From the NCBI GenBank assembly GCA_019637265.1, contig JAHBVY010000001.1:558001-622000 (forward strand): a stretch of 64,000 bases of DNA, written 5' to 3'. The position numbers and the translations under genes are program-made. Source of the DNA: Polyangiaceae bacterium (GTDB taxonomy: Bacteria; Myxococcota_A; Polyangia; Polyangiales; Polyangiaceae). Below, piece after piece: positions 24,424 to 33,672 of the stretch. A model generated the notes under the pieces. The model was not told the DNA's origin and did not search any database. It saw nothing but the letters and a program-made list of their open reading frames with translations. Each line of letters begins with the position of its first letter. Position 1 is the first letter of the stretch.

Positions 24424-27179
24424 TCGGCCACGGGCGCGGGCGCTGGAGTGGAGCCATCACCGCCCGCCGCGCCTTCGGCGCCGCCCTCCGCGGCGGGCGT
24501 CGGCTTGCGGAAGTAGCGCACGCGCTTGGCTTGCAGCGGGTACCACTCCTTCACCTCCACCACCGGCGTGTCCTCGAAGATGCGCTTGCCCCCGGGCGTG
24601 GGGCGCCGCGTGAGCCGCGCGCCGCCGCGCACCCTCTGCACCGCCTGACCCTTGAGATCGCGATCGCCGCCAATGGCCACGCCGAGCGGCTCCTCGAACA
24701 GCACGGCGCCAGTGCAACCGAGGTCCTCGAACGCTGCCTTCAACACCTCGCCGCTCAGGTCAGCTTCCACCTCACCATAGTAGAGCATGCCGCCCGCGCC
24801 GACACACGCGCCCGCCTTGCTCTTCACCTGCCCCAGCCGATCGAAGCCATGCCCGCGCCCGAGTAGCTCGGCCCCCTCGTGCTCGAGGACGCCGCCTTGC
24901 TCCTGGGTCGGCGCCTCCGCCGACACGATGAACGCACCCCCGCCCGGCGCGCTGCCCACGTGCCACAACCCCAGCGGCGGCTCCTTCGCCGGCTTGCGCC
25001 CGAACACCACCACCAGCGGTGCGTCCTCCTTCGAGGAGGCGCGCACCGCCCGCGGATCGAGCACCATCACGCGCGCGCGCTTGCCCTCCACTTCGACCCC
25101 CGTGGTCGCGATGGCGTAAGGCCAGCCGTGCTGCGGCAGCCCGCTCGTGAGCCACGCGCCGTCCAGGCCCGCCTCCTTCGACTGACTCGCGAGCGGCCGC
25201 CCCGGCACCACGTGGCGCAGCGTGAGGTAGAAGAAATCACGCGACTCCCGGCTGATGTAGCGCGGGAAGTTCATGAGCCCCATGTAGCGCAGCATGCGGC
25301 GCCCGATGAAGCCCCAGCCGGGCATCCCCGTGATCTCGCCGCTGGCCTCCCACTGCTTCTCCAGCGGCCTCCCCAAGTCAGGCAGCTCATCTGACTTTGC
25401 GGCGTGATAGAACTCGAGGCCGGTGTGCCCCGGGTTCATGTCCAGGTGGATGCCGTAGCTGCAGCGCGCCTGCTTCATGGCGAGCGCCAGGTGGTCGGCG
25501 TCGATGCTGTTTCCGTATAGGTACGCGACGAAGTGCTCCTTCGTCAGGCACACTGCCGAGCGCGTGGTGCGGCTCTCGTCCTTCCAGCCGGGCGGCACGC
25601 CGCCCCACCAGGTGCGCTTGTAGGGGTTGATGGTGTCGTCCATGACGAGCGGCGTCATGTTCTGCCGGTAGCCCACGAAGTGCGCTGGCACGGCCTCGTC
25701 ATTGGGCCAGGTGCCGAAGCCGGTGCTGCCGTCTCGGAGCTCGGCCACGGTGGCGGCGTAGGGCTTCGGGGGCAGGTACACCACGTCCTCCGCCATCATC
25801 CCGAACTCACCGTGGCTCGCCTGGAAGCCGCCGTTGAAGCCGGCGAGCAGGCGCCCCATCACCTCCGGCGTGCGCGGCACGAGGCCCGGGCCCGTCTCGC
25901 CGGTGGCGCTCTTCGGCTCCAGGGTGCCGCTCATGGTGTGCAGCGCCACCTGGCGCGGGTCCCACACCGTCACGTAGATCTGGGTGTAGGCGCGCTTCCT
26001 GTCGGTGCGGATGAACGAGGTGACGAACGGCGCCGGCGCCCCCTGGTTGGTCTGAATGAACGGGTCGCTGTCGAGCGCGCGCCACTTGCCTTCGCCCTCG
26101 AGCACGGGGCTCAAGACGGGCTCCATGGGCGGCGGTGGCCAGCCCGTCTCGGGGTCCGTGTGCTCCACCGGCGGCGGCAGGTCCTTGAACTGCTCCTCGA
26201 TGGTCTGGGAGCCGTCGTCCCCGGTGACGCTCCCCACCACCTGCTGCACCCAATCCAGCACGCCGAAGCCCACGGCCTTCACGAACTGCATCTGGTTGTC
26301 GCTGAAGTAGGCGCTCTGGCGCACGCGATCGACAGACCAAGTGACCAAGTTGCCTGGCTGCGCCAGGTGGTGCGGCTGCTCCGTGAGGAAGGGCGTGTCC
26401 TCGCTGGGCGCGCCGTCCACGACGCGGGCGCGCTGCTCGCCCACCTGCACCACCAGCGCACCGGGCCCGCTGTCGTCCGCCGGGGCGTAGGCGACGCGCA
26501 CCGCCTCCCCGGGGGGCTCCAGCTTGAAGCTCCGCTTGCCGATGCCCGTCAGCTGTCCTGTTTTTTGCAGGTTGGTCAGGCGATGTTGGGTGCGCTTCAG
26601 CCAGGGCCACGCCGCGGTCTCTCGCGGATCTTCGCCGGCCAAGTCCGCCGTGTGCACGCTGAAGGTCTTGCCGTCACTCCCGATGCGCCACACCGCCAGG
26701 CTGCCGCTCAGCTGGAGATCGCGCTCATCGACGGCGCTGGTGTCGCTCAGGTTGTAGAGGTCAGCCAACCTGAGTAGGCGCCCCTCGGGTGAGAGCCGCG
26801 TGACCACCAGGTAGATGTCCGCGGGCTCGTCGGCCTGGTGGGCCCGCACCACCGCGCGGACGTCGCGCGTGGCGGCGGTGAGCCCACCGCCCGGCTCATC
26901 CACCCAGTGCACCTCGGCCTCGTTCGCCTCGAAGCCGGCGGCGGCCAGCGCCAGCACCAGGGCGCGACTCCGACTCGCCTCCTGGGTGGCCTCGGCGGGG
27001 ACGCGATCGGCCCAATGCACGAGCGCTGCCAGCGCCAGCACGGGCACCGCGGGCCGCAGCAGCATGCCCACGCGTGGCCCCCAAGAGGTGCCCAGCGCAC
27101 CGAGGCGACACGCGAGCCAGCCGCGAGCGCGCGGGGTGGCGTTCGGCGTGGCGGGCGAGGTGGGGGAGGCGTCAGCCAT
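24420..27179 (-). CDS. Phosphodiester-glycosidase (NAGPA)-like exported protein
   Basis: This 919-residue protein has one N-terminal hydrophobic segment (VPVLALAALVHWADRVP region, about 44-60). Residues about 430-750 resemble the phosphodiester glycosidase (NAGPA) domain: VPRTPEVMGRLLAGFNGGFQ, then TTRSAVCLTKEHFVAYLYGN and YGIHLDMNPGHTGLEFYH, equivalent to the family's NGGFF, RTA-like and LDGGGS motifs. The N-terminal 400 residues are not recognised. The domain family is known for cleaving GlcNAc-1-phosphodiester bonds and for cell-wall polysaccharide roles. The gene lies first in a pair with the PEGA kinase (ATGA overlap), so they may act at the same envelope site. The domain match is by motif only. 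Confidence 0.7.
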   Translation of the reverse strand: MADASPTSPATPNATPRARGWLACRLGALGTSWGPRVGMLLRPAVPVLALAALVHWADRVPAEATQEASRSRALVLALAAAGFEANEAEVHWVDEPGGGLTAATRDVRAVVRAHQADEPADIYLVVTRLSPEGRLLRLADLYNLSDTSAVDERDLQLSGSLAVWRIGSDGKTFSVHTADLAGEDPRETAAWPWLKRTQHRLTNLQKTGQLTGIGKRSFKLEPPGEAVRVAYAPADDSGPGALVVQVGEQRARVVDGAPSEDTPFLTEQPHHLAQPGNLVTWSVDRVRQSAYFSDNQMQFVKAVGFGVLDWVQQVVGSVTGDDGSQTIEEQFKDLPPPVEHTDPETGWPPPPMEPVLSPVLEGEGKWRALDSDPFIQTNQGAPAPFVTSFIRTDRKRAYTQIYVTVWDPRQVALHTMSGTLEPKSATGETGPGLVPRTPEVMGRLLAGFNGGFQASHGEFGMMAEDVVYLPPKPYAATVAELRDGSTGFGTWPNDEAVPAHFVGYRQNMTPLVMDDTINPYKRTWWGGVPPGWKDESRTTRSAVCLTKEHFVAYLYGNSIDADHLALAMKQARCSYGIHLDMNPGHTGLEFYHAAKSDELPDLGRPLEKQWEASGEITGMPGWGFIGRRMLRYMGLMNFPRYISRESRDFFYLTLRHVVPGRPLASQSKEAGLDGAWLTSGLPQHGWPYAIATTGVEVEGKRARVMVLDPRAVRASSKEDAPLVVVFGRKPAKEPPLGLWHVGSAPGGGAFIVSAEAPTQEQGGVLEHEGAELLGRGHGFDRLGQVKSKAGACVGAGGMLYYGEVEADLSGEVLKAAFEDLGCTGAVLFEEPLGVAIGGDRDLKGQAVQRVRGGARLTRRPTPGGKRIFEDTPVVEVKEWYPLQAKRVRYFRKPTPAAEGGAEGAAGGDGSTPAPAPVAE

Positions 27180-28062
27180 GGGTCGGAGCGGCGTGAGGGA
27201 GCAAAACGCCGCCCGGCGGTAGCACCTTCCGCCTGGGGTGCCTAGCGCGAGCGGCCTCCGCGAAGTGCCCAGCCGAGGCGCGCGGTCGCTGGTGCGCCGG
27301 TGCCCTCGTGGCCGCGTCAGGGCGCGCTGGTTCGGGAGCCAGAGGTTGGTTTTTTGGGGGGTTGGACGGGTAGGCGCTGGGTGGACGGGCGGGTTTGAAA
27401 CCCGCCCCTACCGGTCGATGGGCGGTCGTGGGGGAGGCACCGGGCGGGTCGTTGCGTGAATGGGCTCGAACGGTGGAAGCCCACACCACGATGAGGCGTG
27501 AGGCGTTGCGCCCCTACCGGTCGATGGGCGGTCGTGGGGGAGGCACCGGGCGGGTCGTTGCGTGAATGGGCTCGGACGGTGGAAGCCTGCGCCACGATGA
27601 GGCGTGAGGCGCTGGAACGCCGTGGCACCGAGCGCCTTCCAAGTCCGTCGCCCGCGCCCATCTGGAAGGCGGCTGGCACCGAGCTCCCTTCCAAGTCCGT
27701 TGCCCCCGCTACGATGAGGTGTGGGGCTGGAAGGCGCCGCTGGTACCGAGCGCCCCTCCCAGGTCCGTCGTCTACGCCACGCGACGAGGCGTGAGGTGCT
27801 GGAAGGGGAGATTGAGCGGTGCGGCGAACTGCCAACTGTGTTGCGGGCATGACAACTACGTTGCGCCGTGAGGGGTGCTCCGATCGGCATAGCGCCCAAA
27901 TGATCAATGATATCCAGCAGATACAAGTGGCTGGATGGAGGCCTGAGTTGGCGTGGGATGTGCTAGGCTCGGTGGGTGGGCTCGAGCGGTGACGGCAGGG
28001 ATCGGTGCTCTGGGCGCGGCGCGGAGCCCGTGCGTCGTGGGTCGAGCGCCGCGAGTCGCCCC
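27180..28062. repeat. 880-bp repeat-rich non-coding region
   Basis: I see no credible gene. It contains a reverse copy of the dispersed motif (TTTTTTGGGGGGTTGGACGG, 27351-27370 region), a palindromic element (27387-27407), two 106-bp direct repeats (27405-27510 and 27511-27616) and further diverged subrepeats up to about 27800. A TGTGCTAGGCTCGG candidate promoter lies at 27959-27972. Open frames here simply translate repeats. Confidence 0.75.
27405..27616. repeat. Two 106-bp direct tandem repeats
   Basis: Both copies start CCCCTACCGGTCGATGGGCG (27405 and 27511) and end near GATGAGGCGTGAGGCG. They differ at a few positions. The first begins inside the right arm of the palindromic element at 27387-27407. 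Subrepeats of ATGAGGCGTGAGGCGCTGGA recur further downstream, to about 27800. Confidence 0.9.
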
Positions 28063-28449
28063 GTGGGGCAGTCCCATTGCGGTGCCGTCAAACCCCCCAA
28101 ACCCGCTGCGCTGTCGCGGCGTGGGCTCCTCCAGCGCGGGCTGTGGCTGGGCCTGGCGCTCGGCGTCGTCGGTTGCTTGGCGCCCACGCTGCCGCTCCCA
28201 CCGCCAGACAAGCCCGACATCGAGGGTCCTGATCCGCGCGGATACGTCACGCTGAGCGGCTACGTGCCGCGCCGCGCGATGGCGAGCGCGCTCAACACCG
28301 AAACGGGAGAGATCGCAGGGCAGGTGACAGGCGAAGACGGCTACTACCGCTTCCAGCTCCAAGCGCAGATCGGCGATGAGCTTTTGTTCTGGTACGACCG
28401 CGAGACGGAGCGCAGCCCCAGCGTGCGCGTGACCGTCCGCGAGCCCTGA
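28063..28449 (+). CDS. Small lipoprotein with carboxypeptidase-regulatory-like fold
   Basis: From GTG 28063 the protein has 128 residues (GTG 27976 would add 29 residues that mostly translate spacer and repeat DNA). The signal peptide SRRGLLQRGLWLGLALGVVGC ends in a lipobox, and SRRGLLQ resembles a twin-arginine signal, so export as a folded Tat lipoprotein is possible. The mature part (GYVTLSGYVPRRAMASALNT, then GEIAGQVTGEDGYYRFQLQA) looks like a carboxypeptidase-regulatory or Cna-B-like beta sandwich. It ends in VRVTVREP. A dispersed repeat copy (28079-28105) lies inside the first codons. No function is proposed. Confidence 0.65.
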   Translation: MGQSHCGAVKPPKPAALSRRGLLQRGLWLGLALGVVGCLAPTLPLPPPDKPDIEGPDPRGYVTLSGYVPRRAMASALNTETGEIAGQVTGEDGYYRFQLQAQIGDELLFWYDRETERSPSVRVTVREP

Positions 28450-28501
28450 GGTCGCTGGCGCGCGGCGTGGCGGCTGCGCTCACTGCGGCGGGCCGCAGGC
28501 C

Positions 28502-30610
28502 TCAGTAGGGGCGGGTTTCAAACCCGCCCGGGGGCTCAGTCAGGGGTGCTGGTAGTGGCAAGCCGACGGCGGGCCAGGCGGCGAGCAGCTCCTCGGCGGT
28601 GGTGATGCGGAGCGCCGCCGCCGCCTCGAGGTCGGGGGATAGCGGTCCGGTTTGGGCCGCCTCGAGCAGCGCCACCAGTCGATCGGGGGGGCCGAAACGG
28701 ATCAGGTACTCGAGCGCGGCCTCGCGCTCAGCGCTCCCCTGGGTGCGGAGCACCGCCTGGGCGAGGGTGAGCGCCTCCAAGCGGCGCCCGCTGAGCATTG
28801 CCAGGCGGAAATGTATCGCGAGGCGCGCCGGAGGAGCGCCGGTCTTCAGGGTGTCCGAGCCGGCGAGCGTGGCCACCTCGGCCAGGGTGGTCTGGAGCGC
28901 GAGCGCGGGGGCGTAGCCTGGGGCGAGGGCGAGCGCCTGGCTCGCGCGGGCGCGCGCCGCGGGGAGCTGGCCCAGGCGCAGGGCCGCGATGGCGGCGTCG
29001 AGGCAGGTCTTCGGGAGCTGCTCCTTCACGCACAGGGCGTCGAGCCCGGCGCTCGCCTCTTGGTGGCCGCCGCGCTGCCCCAGCGCGTTCAGGGCGTTGT
29101 TGACGGCGATCGGGTGCTGACTGTCCCGGGCGGCGGCGGCGTAGATGGCGTGCGCGTGATCATAGAGCCCGGCGCGGTAGTAGACGTTACCGAGCTCGAT
29201 GCCAGGGACCGGCACGCGCCGGTCCGTCTGGTGGTAAGCGCGAGTCCAGAGCCGGACCTCGCTGGACCAATCCGCCACGCGCTGGGCGCCGGTGACGAGG
29301 AGCGCCGCGAGCATGAGCAGCGCGAAGCCGCGAGCCACGAGCCTCGCGCGCCCTCCGTTCGTGCCCTCGAGCAGGCGCGTGAGGCTGGGCGCGGCGAGCA
29401 GCGTCAGGCCCAGGAGCGGCAAGTAGAGGAAGCGGTCCGCCGCGATCACGCTCACCGAGATCGGGATCAGGTGGAGCACCAGGCCGAGGCCCACCGCGCT
29501 CAGCGCGAGCCCGATCCGGCGGAGCTCGCCCGCCGGGGACGCCTCCCACAGGGCGGCGCGCTGACGGTATCCGAGGAGCACCAGCCCGAGCAGCACGAGG
29601 GCTCCCGCGGCGGCGCGACCTGCTTCGAGGTGCCGGGTGTCGCCGATCTGGAGCGCGGGCGCGAAGGGCCACAGCACCATCTCGGCGTAGTGCCCCAGGG
29701 CGGACAGGCCGAGCAGGAGGCGCCCGGTGGGAGTCGCCTCGGTGACCCCCGCCGAGGCGCCCGAGAGCGCGACGCTGCGCAGCGCCAGGTAGCCCACGAG
29801 GAGCGCAGCGAGCGGCGCCAGGGCGACCAGCGTTTGCTTCACTGACCGCGGTCCGCCGCCCTCCGCCGCCCGCTCGACCGTCTGCTTCACTGACTGTGGC
29901 GGGTCGTCGCCCTCCGGCGCCTGCTCAGGTGCCTTGGCGCGCTTGGTGGCGCGCGGGGGCGCCGCCTGGAGCGCGCGCGGCCTCGACTCCAGGACAGCGA
30001 GCGCCACCACGCCGGCGAGCGCCACCTCCTTCGCGCCGAGGCCGAGCGCGAGGCACGCGAGCGCTGCGGCGCGGCGTAGCCAGCTTATCTGACCAGCGGC
30101 GCGCTCGCCGCCTCGATCCGCTTCGCCGCCCTCAGCGGTGCGCCACAGCACCAAGGCGAGCAAGACGCCCGTCGTCGCGAGCACGTCGGTGCGCCCCGCG
30201 ACCCACGCCGCGGCCTCCGCCAGGCGCGGGCTCACGCCCCAGGCCAGCGCCAACGCGGCGGCGCTGAGCGCGCCCACCTGATAGCGCCGCATCAGCGCGA
30301 ACAGGAGCCCGCCGTTCAGGAGATGCAGGACCAGGTTCGTGAGGTGAAAGCCCGCGGGGTTCGCGCCGTGCAGCGCGCGGTCCAGCGCCAAGCTGAGCAC
30401 GGTGAACGGTCGGTAGTAGGCGCGGGCGTCGCCGAGCTCCGGGTTGCTCCAGAACGGCTGCGAAAAGTAGGTCGCGAGGCCCTTCAGCTCCTGGACCTCG
30501 GGCGTGGCGATCAAGTGGTGATCGTCCCAGACGAACGGCGCCCCCAGCACCTGCACGTACACCGCCAGCACCCCGAGCAGGGCGGCGACCCCAGCGAAGC
30601 GACGCAGCAC
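28502..30610 (-). CDS. Multipass membrane protein with TPR tail (TMTC-like)
   Basis: About 700 residues from GTG 30610 (an open frame extends to ATG 30667, but that part lies over a palindromic repeat). The N-terminal half has about ten transmembrane helices with motifs of polytopic glycosyltransferases of the ArnT/PMT/TMTC type: FVWDDHHLI (first-loop DD pair), YYRPFTVL, FHLTNLVLHLLN and WVAGRTDVLA. The C-terminal 220 residues are TPR-like (GLYDHAHAIYAAAARDSQHP, AARARASQALALAPGYAPAL). Such proteins use polyprenyl-phosphate sugars for protein glycosylation, which is family knowledge. The last residues (GGFETRPY) and stop are encoded by a palindromic element at 28509-28529. Confidence 0.8.
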   Translation of the reverse strand: MLRRFAGVAALLGVLAVYVQVLGAPFVWDDHHLIATPEVQELKGLATYFSQPFWSNPELGDARAYYRPFTVLSLALDRALHGANPAGFHLTNLVLHLLNGGLLFALMRRYQVGALSAAALALAWGVSPRLAEAAAWVAGRTDVLATTGVLLALVLWRTAEGGEADRGGERAAGQISWLRRAAALACLALGLGAKEVALAGVVALAVLESRPRALQAAPPRATKRAKAPEQAPEGDDPPQSVKQTVERAAEGGGPRSVKQTLVALAPLAALLVGYLALRSVALSGASAGVTEATPTGRLLLGLSALGHYAEMVLWPFAPALQIGDTRHLEAGRAAAGALVLLGLVLLGYRQRAALWEASPAGELRRIGLALSAVGLGLVLHLIPISVSVIAADRFLYLPLLGLTLLAAPSLTRLLEGTNGGRARLVARGFALLMLAALLVTGAQRVADWSSEVRLWTRAYHQTDRRVPVPGIELGNVYYRAGLYDHAHAIYAAAARDSQHPIAVNNALNALGQRGGHQEASAGLDALCVKEQLPKTCLDAAIAALRLGQLPAARARASQALALAPGYAPALALQTTLAEVATLAGSDTLKTGAPPARLAIHFRLAMLSGRRLEALTLAQAVLRTQGSAEREAALEYLIRFGPPDRLVALLEAAQTGPLSPDLEAAAALRITTAEELLAAWPAVGLPLPAPLTEPPGGFETRPY
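28509..28529. repeat. Palindromic element at the stop of the TMTC-like gene
   Basis: Perfect arms GGGCGGGTTT and AAACCCGCCC around a single C. It lies between two convergent genes and supplies the last codons of the minus-strand gene. The hairpin could serve as a two-way terminator. Confidence 0.85.
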
Positions 30611-30643
30611 CGCCGCACTCTGACATAGCTCGCGCCCCCCGTA

Positions 30644-30665
30644 GGGGCGAATCATCATTCGCCCC
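30644..30665. repeat. Palindrome GGGGCGAAT/ATTCGCCCC
   Basis: Nine-bp perfect arms enclose CATC. A diverged relative lies at 12296-12320. It overlaps the upstream-most in-frame ATG codons of the TMTC-like gene, which argues that translation starts later, at GTG 30610. Confidence 0.75.
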
Positions 30666-30667
30666 AC

Positions 30668-30887
30668 CTCACGGCTTTCTGCATCAGCTCAGCTGACGGT
30701 TCGCAGCGTGACGCGGCGGCCGTCGCTGGTGCGACGGGCAGCGTCGCGTAGGCCAACGAGGCGATGTCCGCCGCTACCTTGGTAGGGGCGGGTTTCAAAC
30801 CCGCCCGCTCTCAGTCAGCGACGGGTCCGCCGATAGACAGCTCATTGCTGGCGTGGGTGGCCACGGAGCCGCCCTTACAGCATCAGC
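30668..30887. repeat. Spacer with palindrome and duplicated rimO 3' end
   Basis: A segment of about 52 bp starting GCATCAGCTCAGCTGACGGT occurs at 30681-30732 and again at 30880-30931, where it encodes the C-terminus of RimO. A perfect palindromic element (30786-30806) lies between the copies. No gene is seen. Confidence 0.85.
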
Positions 30888-32354
30888 TCAGCTGACGGTT
30901 CGCAGCGTGACGCGGCGGCCGTCGCTGGTGCGGTGCGCGAGATCCACCCGGCGACCCAAGGCGCCACCCTGGCCGAGCGGCTCGCTACCCTCCGCCACCT
31001 CCGCCAAGAGGTCGTAGTCCGTCACCTGGGTGACGCGCGCGCGGTGGATGGTGCCGGGCTCCACCGACTCACCCGAGAGGAACACCGCGCCGTCGATCTC
31101 CGGCGCTTGCCCCGCGTGGCGCCCCACCATCACCCACTCGTGCTCCTCGCTCGGGCCCTCCACCAGCACCTCGAGCTCGCGCCCGATGAGCGCGCGGTTC
31201 TTCTTGCGGCTGATTTTCCGCTGGATCGCCATCAGGCGCCGCGCGCGATCGTACGAGGTGCGCGAGCTCACCTTGTCAGCCAGCTCGAAGCTGTGGCTCG
31301 AGGGCTCGTCGCTGTAGCGGAACACCCCGACGCGATCGAACTCGGCCCAGCGCACGAAATCAGTCAGCTCCTCGAACTCCGCCTCGGTCTCCCCCGGGTG
31401 ACCCACGATGAATGCCGTGCGGAAAACCAGCCCCGGCACCTTGAGGCGCATGCGCTCCACCAGCTCACGGAGCCGCGCGCCGCCGTGGCCGCGCCGCATG
31501 CGCCGGAGCATGCCGGTCGCCGCGTGCTGGAGCGGCATGTCCACGTAGGGCAACACGCGCGGGTGCCCCCCGAGCAGCTCGAGCAGCTCATCGGAGAGGC
31601 GCTCCGGGTAGAGGTAGAAGACGCGCACCCAGCGGATGCCGGGGACGTCCGCGATGCGCTCGATGAGGCGCGTGAGGGCGCCGGAGTCGAAGCGCTTGCC
31701 GGTGACGCCGGTCTCGATGGCGTCGCCGCCCAGGTCACGGCCGTAGCTCACGGTGTCTTGGCTCACCAGGTTCACCTCGAGCACCCCCGCGGCGGCCAGC
31801 TGCTCCACCTCACGCACCACGTCATCCGCGCTGCGTGAGCGCTGGCGACCGCGCAGCTGGGGGATGACGCAGAACGAGCACTTGCGGTTGCAGCCCTCGG
31901 CGAGCTTCACGTAGGCGCTGGCGCCCCGCGTGCTGATGACGCGCGGATCGGCGGCCTTCACCACCCAGTCCGCTGGTTGACCCACCAGCATGCGCTCCGC
32001 GCCGCCGTCCAGCACCCGCCCGAGCTTCAGCATGTCGCTCGAGCCGAGCACGTGGTCCACCTCCGGGAGGCCGTCCGCTATTTCCTCGGGGTGACGCTGG
32101 CTGAGGCAGCCCGCGACCACCAGCCGCTCACAGCTGCCGCTCTGCTTGTGCGCCGCCATCGCCAAGATGGTGTCGATGGACTCCTTCTTCGCGGTGTCGA
32201 TGAAGCCGCAGGTGTTCACCACGATCACGTGGGCTGCGCTCGGGTCGTCCGTGGCGGCGTAGCCCGCGCGCTCGGCGACGCCCAGCATCACCTCGCTGTC
32301 GACGCGGTTCTTGGGGCAGCCGAGGCTGACGAAGTGGATCGCCTTACTACTCAC
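30888..32354 (-). CDS. rimO: Ribosomal protein S12 methylthiotransferase RimO
   Basis: RimO is a radical-SAM enzyme that methylthiolates the conserved aspartate of ribosomal protein S12. The 488-residue protein has the N-terminal MTTase domain with its three cysteines (SLGCPKN, VNTCGFI, AGCLSQ). The radical-SAM domain (about 140-370) carries CNRKCSFC, PQLRGRQRSR and the YPERL motif. The C-terminal TRAM domain (VLVEGPSEEHEWVMVGRHAG, QVTDYDLLAEV) is complete. FIDTAKKESIDTI distinguishes RimO from MiaB. About 40 extra residues follow the TRAM domain (HRTSDGRRVTLRTVS), and their coding DNA is duplicated downstream. It sits behind pyrC-carA on the same strand. Confidence 0.96.
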   Translation of the reverse strand: MSSKAIHFVSLGCPKNRVDSEVMLGVAERAGYAATDDPSAAHVIVVNTCGFIDTAKKESIDTILAMAAHKQSGSCERLVVAGCLSQRHPEEIADGLPEVDHVLGSSDMLKLGRVLDGGAERMLVGQPADWVVKAADPRVISTRGASAYVKLAEGCNRKCSFCVIPQLRGRQRSRSADDVVREVEQLAAAGVLEVNLVSQDTVSYGRDLGGDAIETGVTGKRFDSGALTRLIERIADVPGIRWVRVFYLYPERLSDELLELLGGHPRVLPYVDMPLQHAATGMLRRMRRGHGGARLRELVERMRLKVPGLVFRTAFIVGHPGETEAEFEELTDFVRWAEFDRVGVFRYSDEPSSHSFELADKVSSRTSYDRARRLMAIQRKISRKKNRALIGRELEVLVEGPSEEHEWVMVGRHAGQAPEIDGAVFLSGESVEPGTIHRARVTQVTDYDLLAEVAEGSEPLGQGGALGRRVDLAHRTSDGRRVTLRTVS

Positions 32355-32460
32355 GGGGCACCAGACAGCTCAGCCGACGAATCACGGCAGAGAGGAAGAC
32401 AGCTCAGTAGACGAGTCACGGCGGAGAGGAGGACAGCCCAGCGGACGCATCGAGGCGCCT
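32355..32460. repeat. 34-bp tandem repeat between carA and rimO
   Basis: GACAGCTCAG-like starts lie at 32364, 32398 and 32432 (period 34 bp; third unit diverged as GACAGCCCAG). The units belong to the same mini-repeat family as GACAGC-type sequences in the M1 peptidase linker and at the rimO 3' end. They occupy nearly the whole 106-bp spacer. Confidence 0.85.
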
Positions 32461-33672
32461 TCACCGCGCCGCGCGCATCGCGCTGACGAAGCGATCGAAG
32501 AGGTAGAGGGAGTCGTGGGGGCCCGCGGCGCTCTCCGGGTGGTATTGCACGCTGAAGGCGCTGGCGCCTGGCGCCTCGAGGCCCTCGTTGGTGCCGTCGT
32601 TCAGGTGCACGTGGGTGGCGCGGGCGTCGCCCTTCAGGGTGCTGGTGTCGACGACGAAGCCGTGGTTCTGGCTCGTGATCTCGACGCGCCCCGTCGCGAG
32701 ATCGCGCACCGGGTGGTTGAGGCCACGGTGGCCGAACTTCATCTTGGAGGTGGCTCCTCCGAGCGCGTGCGCGAGCAGCTGGTGCCCCAGGCAGATGCCG
32801 AACAGCGGCTTCTTACCGAGCAGCTCGCGGACGGCGGCGATGGCATGGGGCAGCGCGGCGGGGTCCCCGGGGCCGTTCGAGAGGAAGATGCCGTCGGGGC
32901 TCAGGGCGAGCGCCTCGGCGGCCGTGGTGCCTGCGGGCACCACGGTGAGGCGCATGCCGGCGTCCACCAGGCAGCGGAAGATGTTCTTCTTGGCGCCGTA
33001 GTCGTAGGCCACCACGTGAAACTCGGGAGGCCGCGCCGCGCTGCTCCGGCCGGCCTCCGTGGGCCGATACAGGTCGTCGAACTGAAACGGCACTGGCCAG
33101 CTGCGCCCCTGCTCGAAGCGGTAGCTCGCCTTGGGCGTCACCCGGCTCACCAAGTCGAGGCCCTGCATGCTCGGGGCGGCGCGCGCCTGATCCACCAAAA
33201 CGCTCGGCGCCTCGCTCCCAATGCAGCCGTTCTGGCTGCCGTGGTCCCGCAGGTGCCGCGTGAGGCGCCGGGTGTCGACGCCGCCGATCGCCACCACCCC
33301 GTGTCGCGTCAGGTACTCCGCCAGGCTGTTTTCTGCGCGGTAATTGGAGGCGACCAGGCTCGGGTCCCGCAGGATGAAGCCCGAGACCTGCGGCGCGGCG
33401 TCCGAGCTCTCCGCGTCGTCCAGGTTCACCCCGGTGTTGCCGATTTGCGGGGCGGTCATCGTCACCAGCTGGCCGGTGTACGAAGGATCCGTGAGGATCT
33501 CCTGGTAGCCGGTCATGCCGGTGGTGAACACCACCTCACCTACGGCGGTGCCCTCCGCGCCCCAGGCGAAGCCCTCGAACACGGCGCCATCCGCGAGCGC
33601 CAGGTGCGCGCGGCGGGCGCTCTTGGGGCGCGCGTCAGCGCCGCTGATGCGGCCTGGGGTGTGAGTGGTCAT
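32461..33672 (-). CDS. carA: Carbamoyl-phosphate synthase small chain
   Basis: CarA is the glutaminase subunit that feeds ammonia to CarB for carbamoyl phosphate, used in pyrimidine and arginine synthesis. The 403-residue protein has the N-terminal CPSase-S domain (TGMTGYQEILTDPSYTGQLV) and a class I glutamine amidotransferase domain. The nucleophile Cys is in FGICLGHQLLA, and the His/Glu pair is in YHPESAAGPHDS. It starts with a 4-bp overlap on the pyrC stop, so the two form a pyrimidine operon. carB is not in the window. The N-terminus has about 20 extra polar residues. This is a standard, confident call. Confidence 0.97.
   Translation of the reverse strand: MTTHTPGRISGADARPKSARRAHLALADGAVFEGFAWGAEGTAVGEVVFTTGMTGYQEILTDPSYTGQLVTMTAPQIGNTGVNLDDAESSDAAPQVSGFILRDPSLVASNYRAENSLAEYLTRHGVVAIGGVDTRRLTRHLRDHGSQNGCIGSEAPSVLVDQARAAPSMQGLDLVSRVTPKASYRFEQGRSWPVPFQFDDLYRPTEAGRSSAARPPEFHVVAYDYGAKKNIFRCLVDAGMRLTVVPAGTTAAEALALSPDGIFLSNGPGDPAALPHAIAAVRELLGKKPLFGICLGHQLLAHALGGATSKMKFGHRGLNHPVRDLATGRVEITSQNHGFVVDTSTLKGDARATHVHLNDGTNEGLEAPGASAFSVQYHPESAAGPHDSLYLFDRFVSAMRAAR

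Noticed and set aside
27498-27794. Plus-strand open frame of 98 codons in the repeat region
   Set aside because: It consists of the 106-bp repeat and its relatives, with no domain and no ribosome site.
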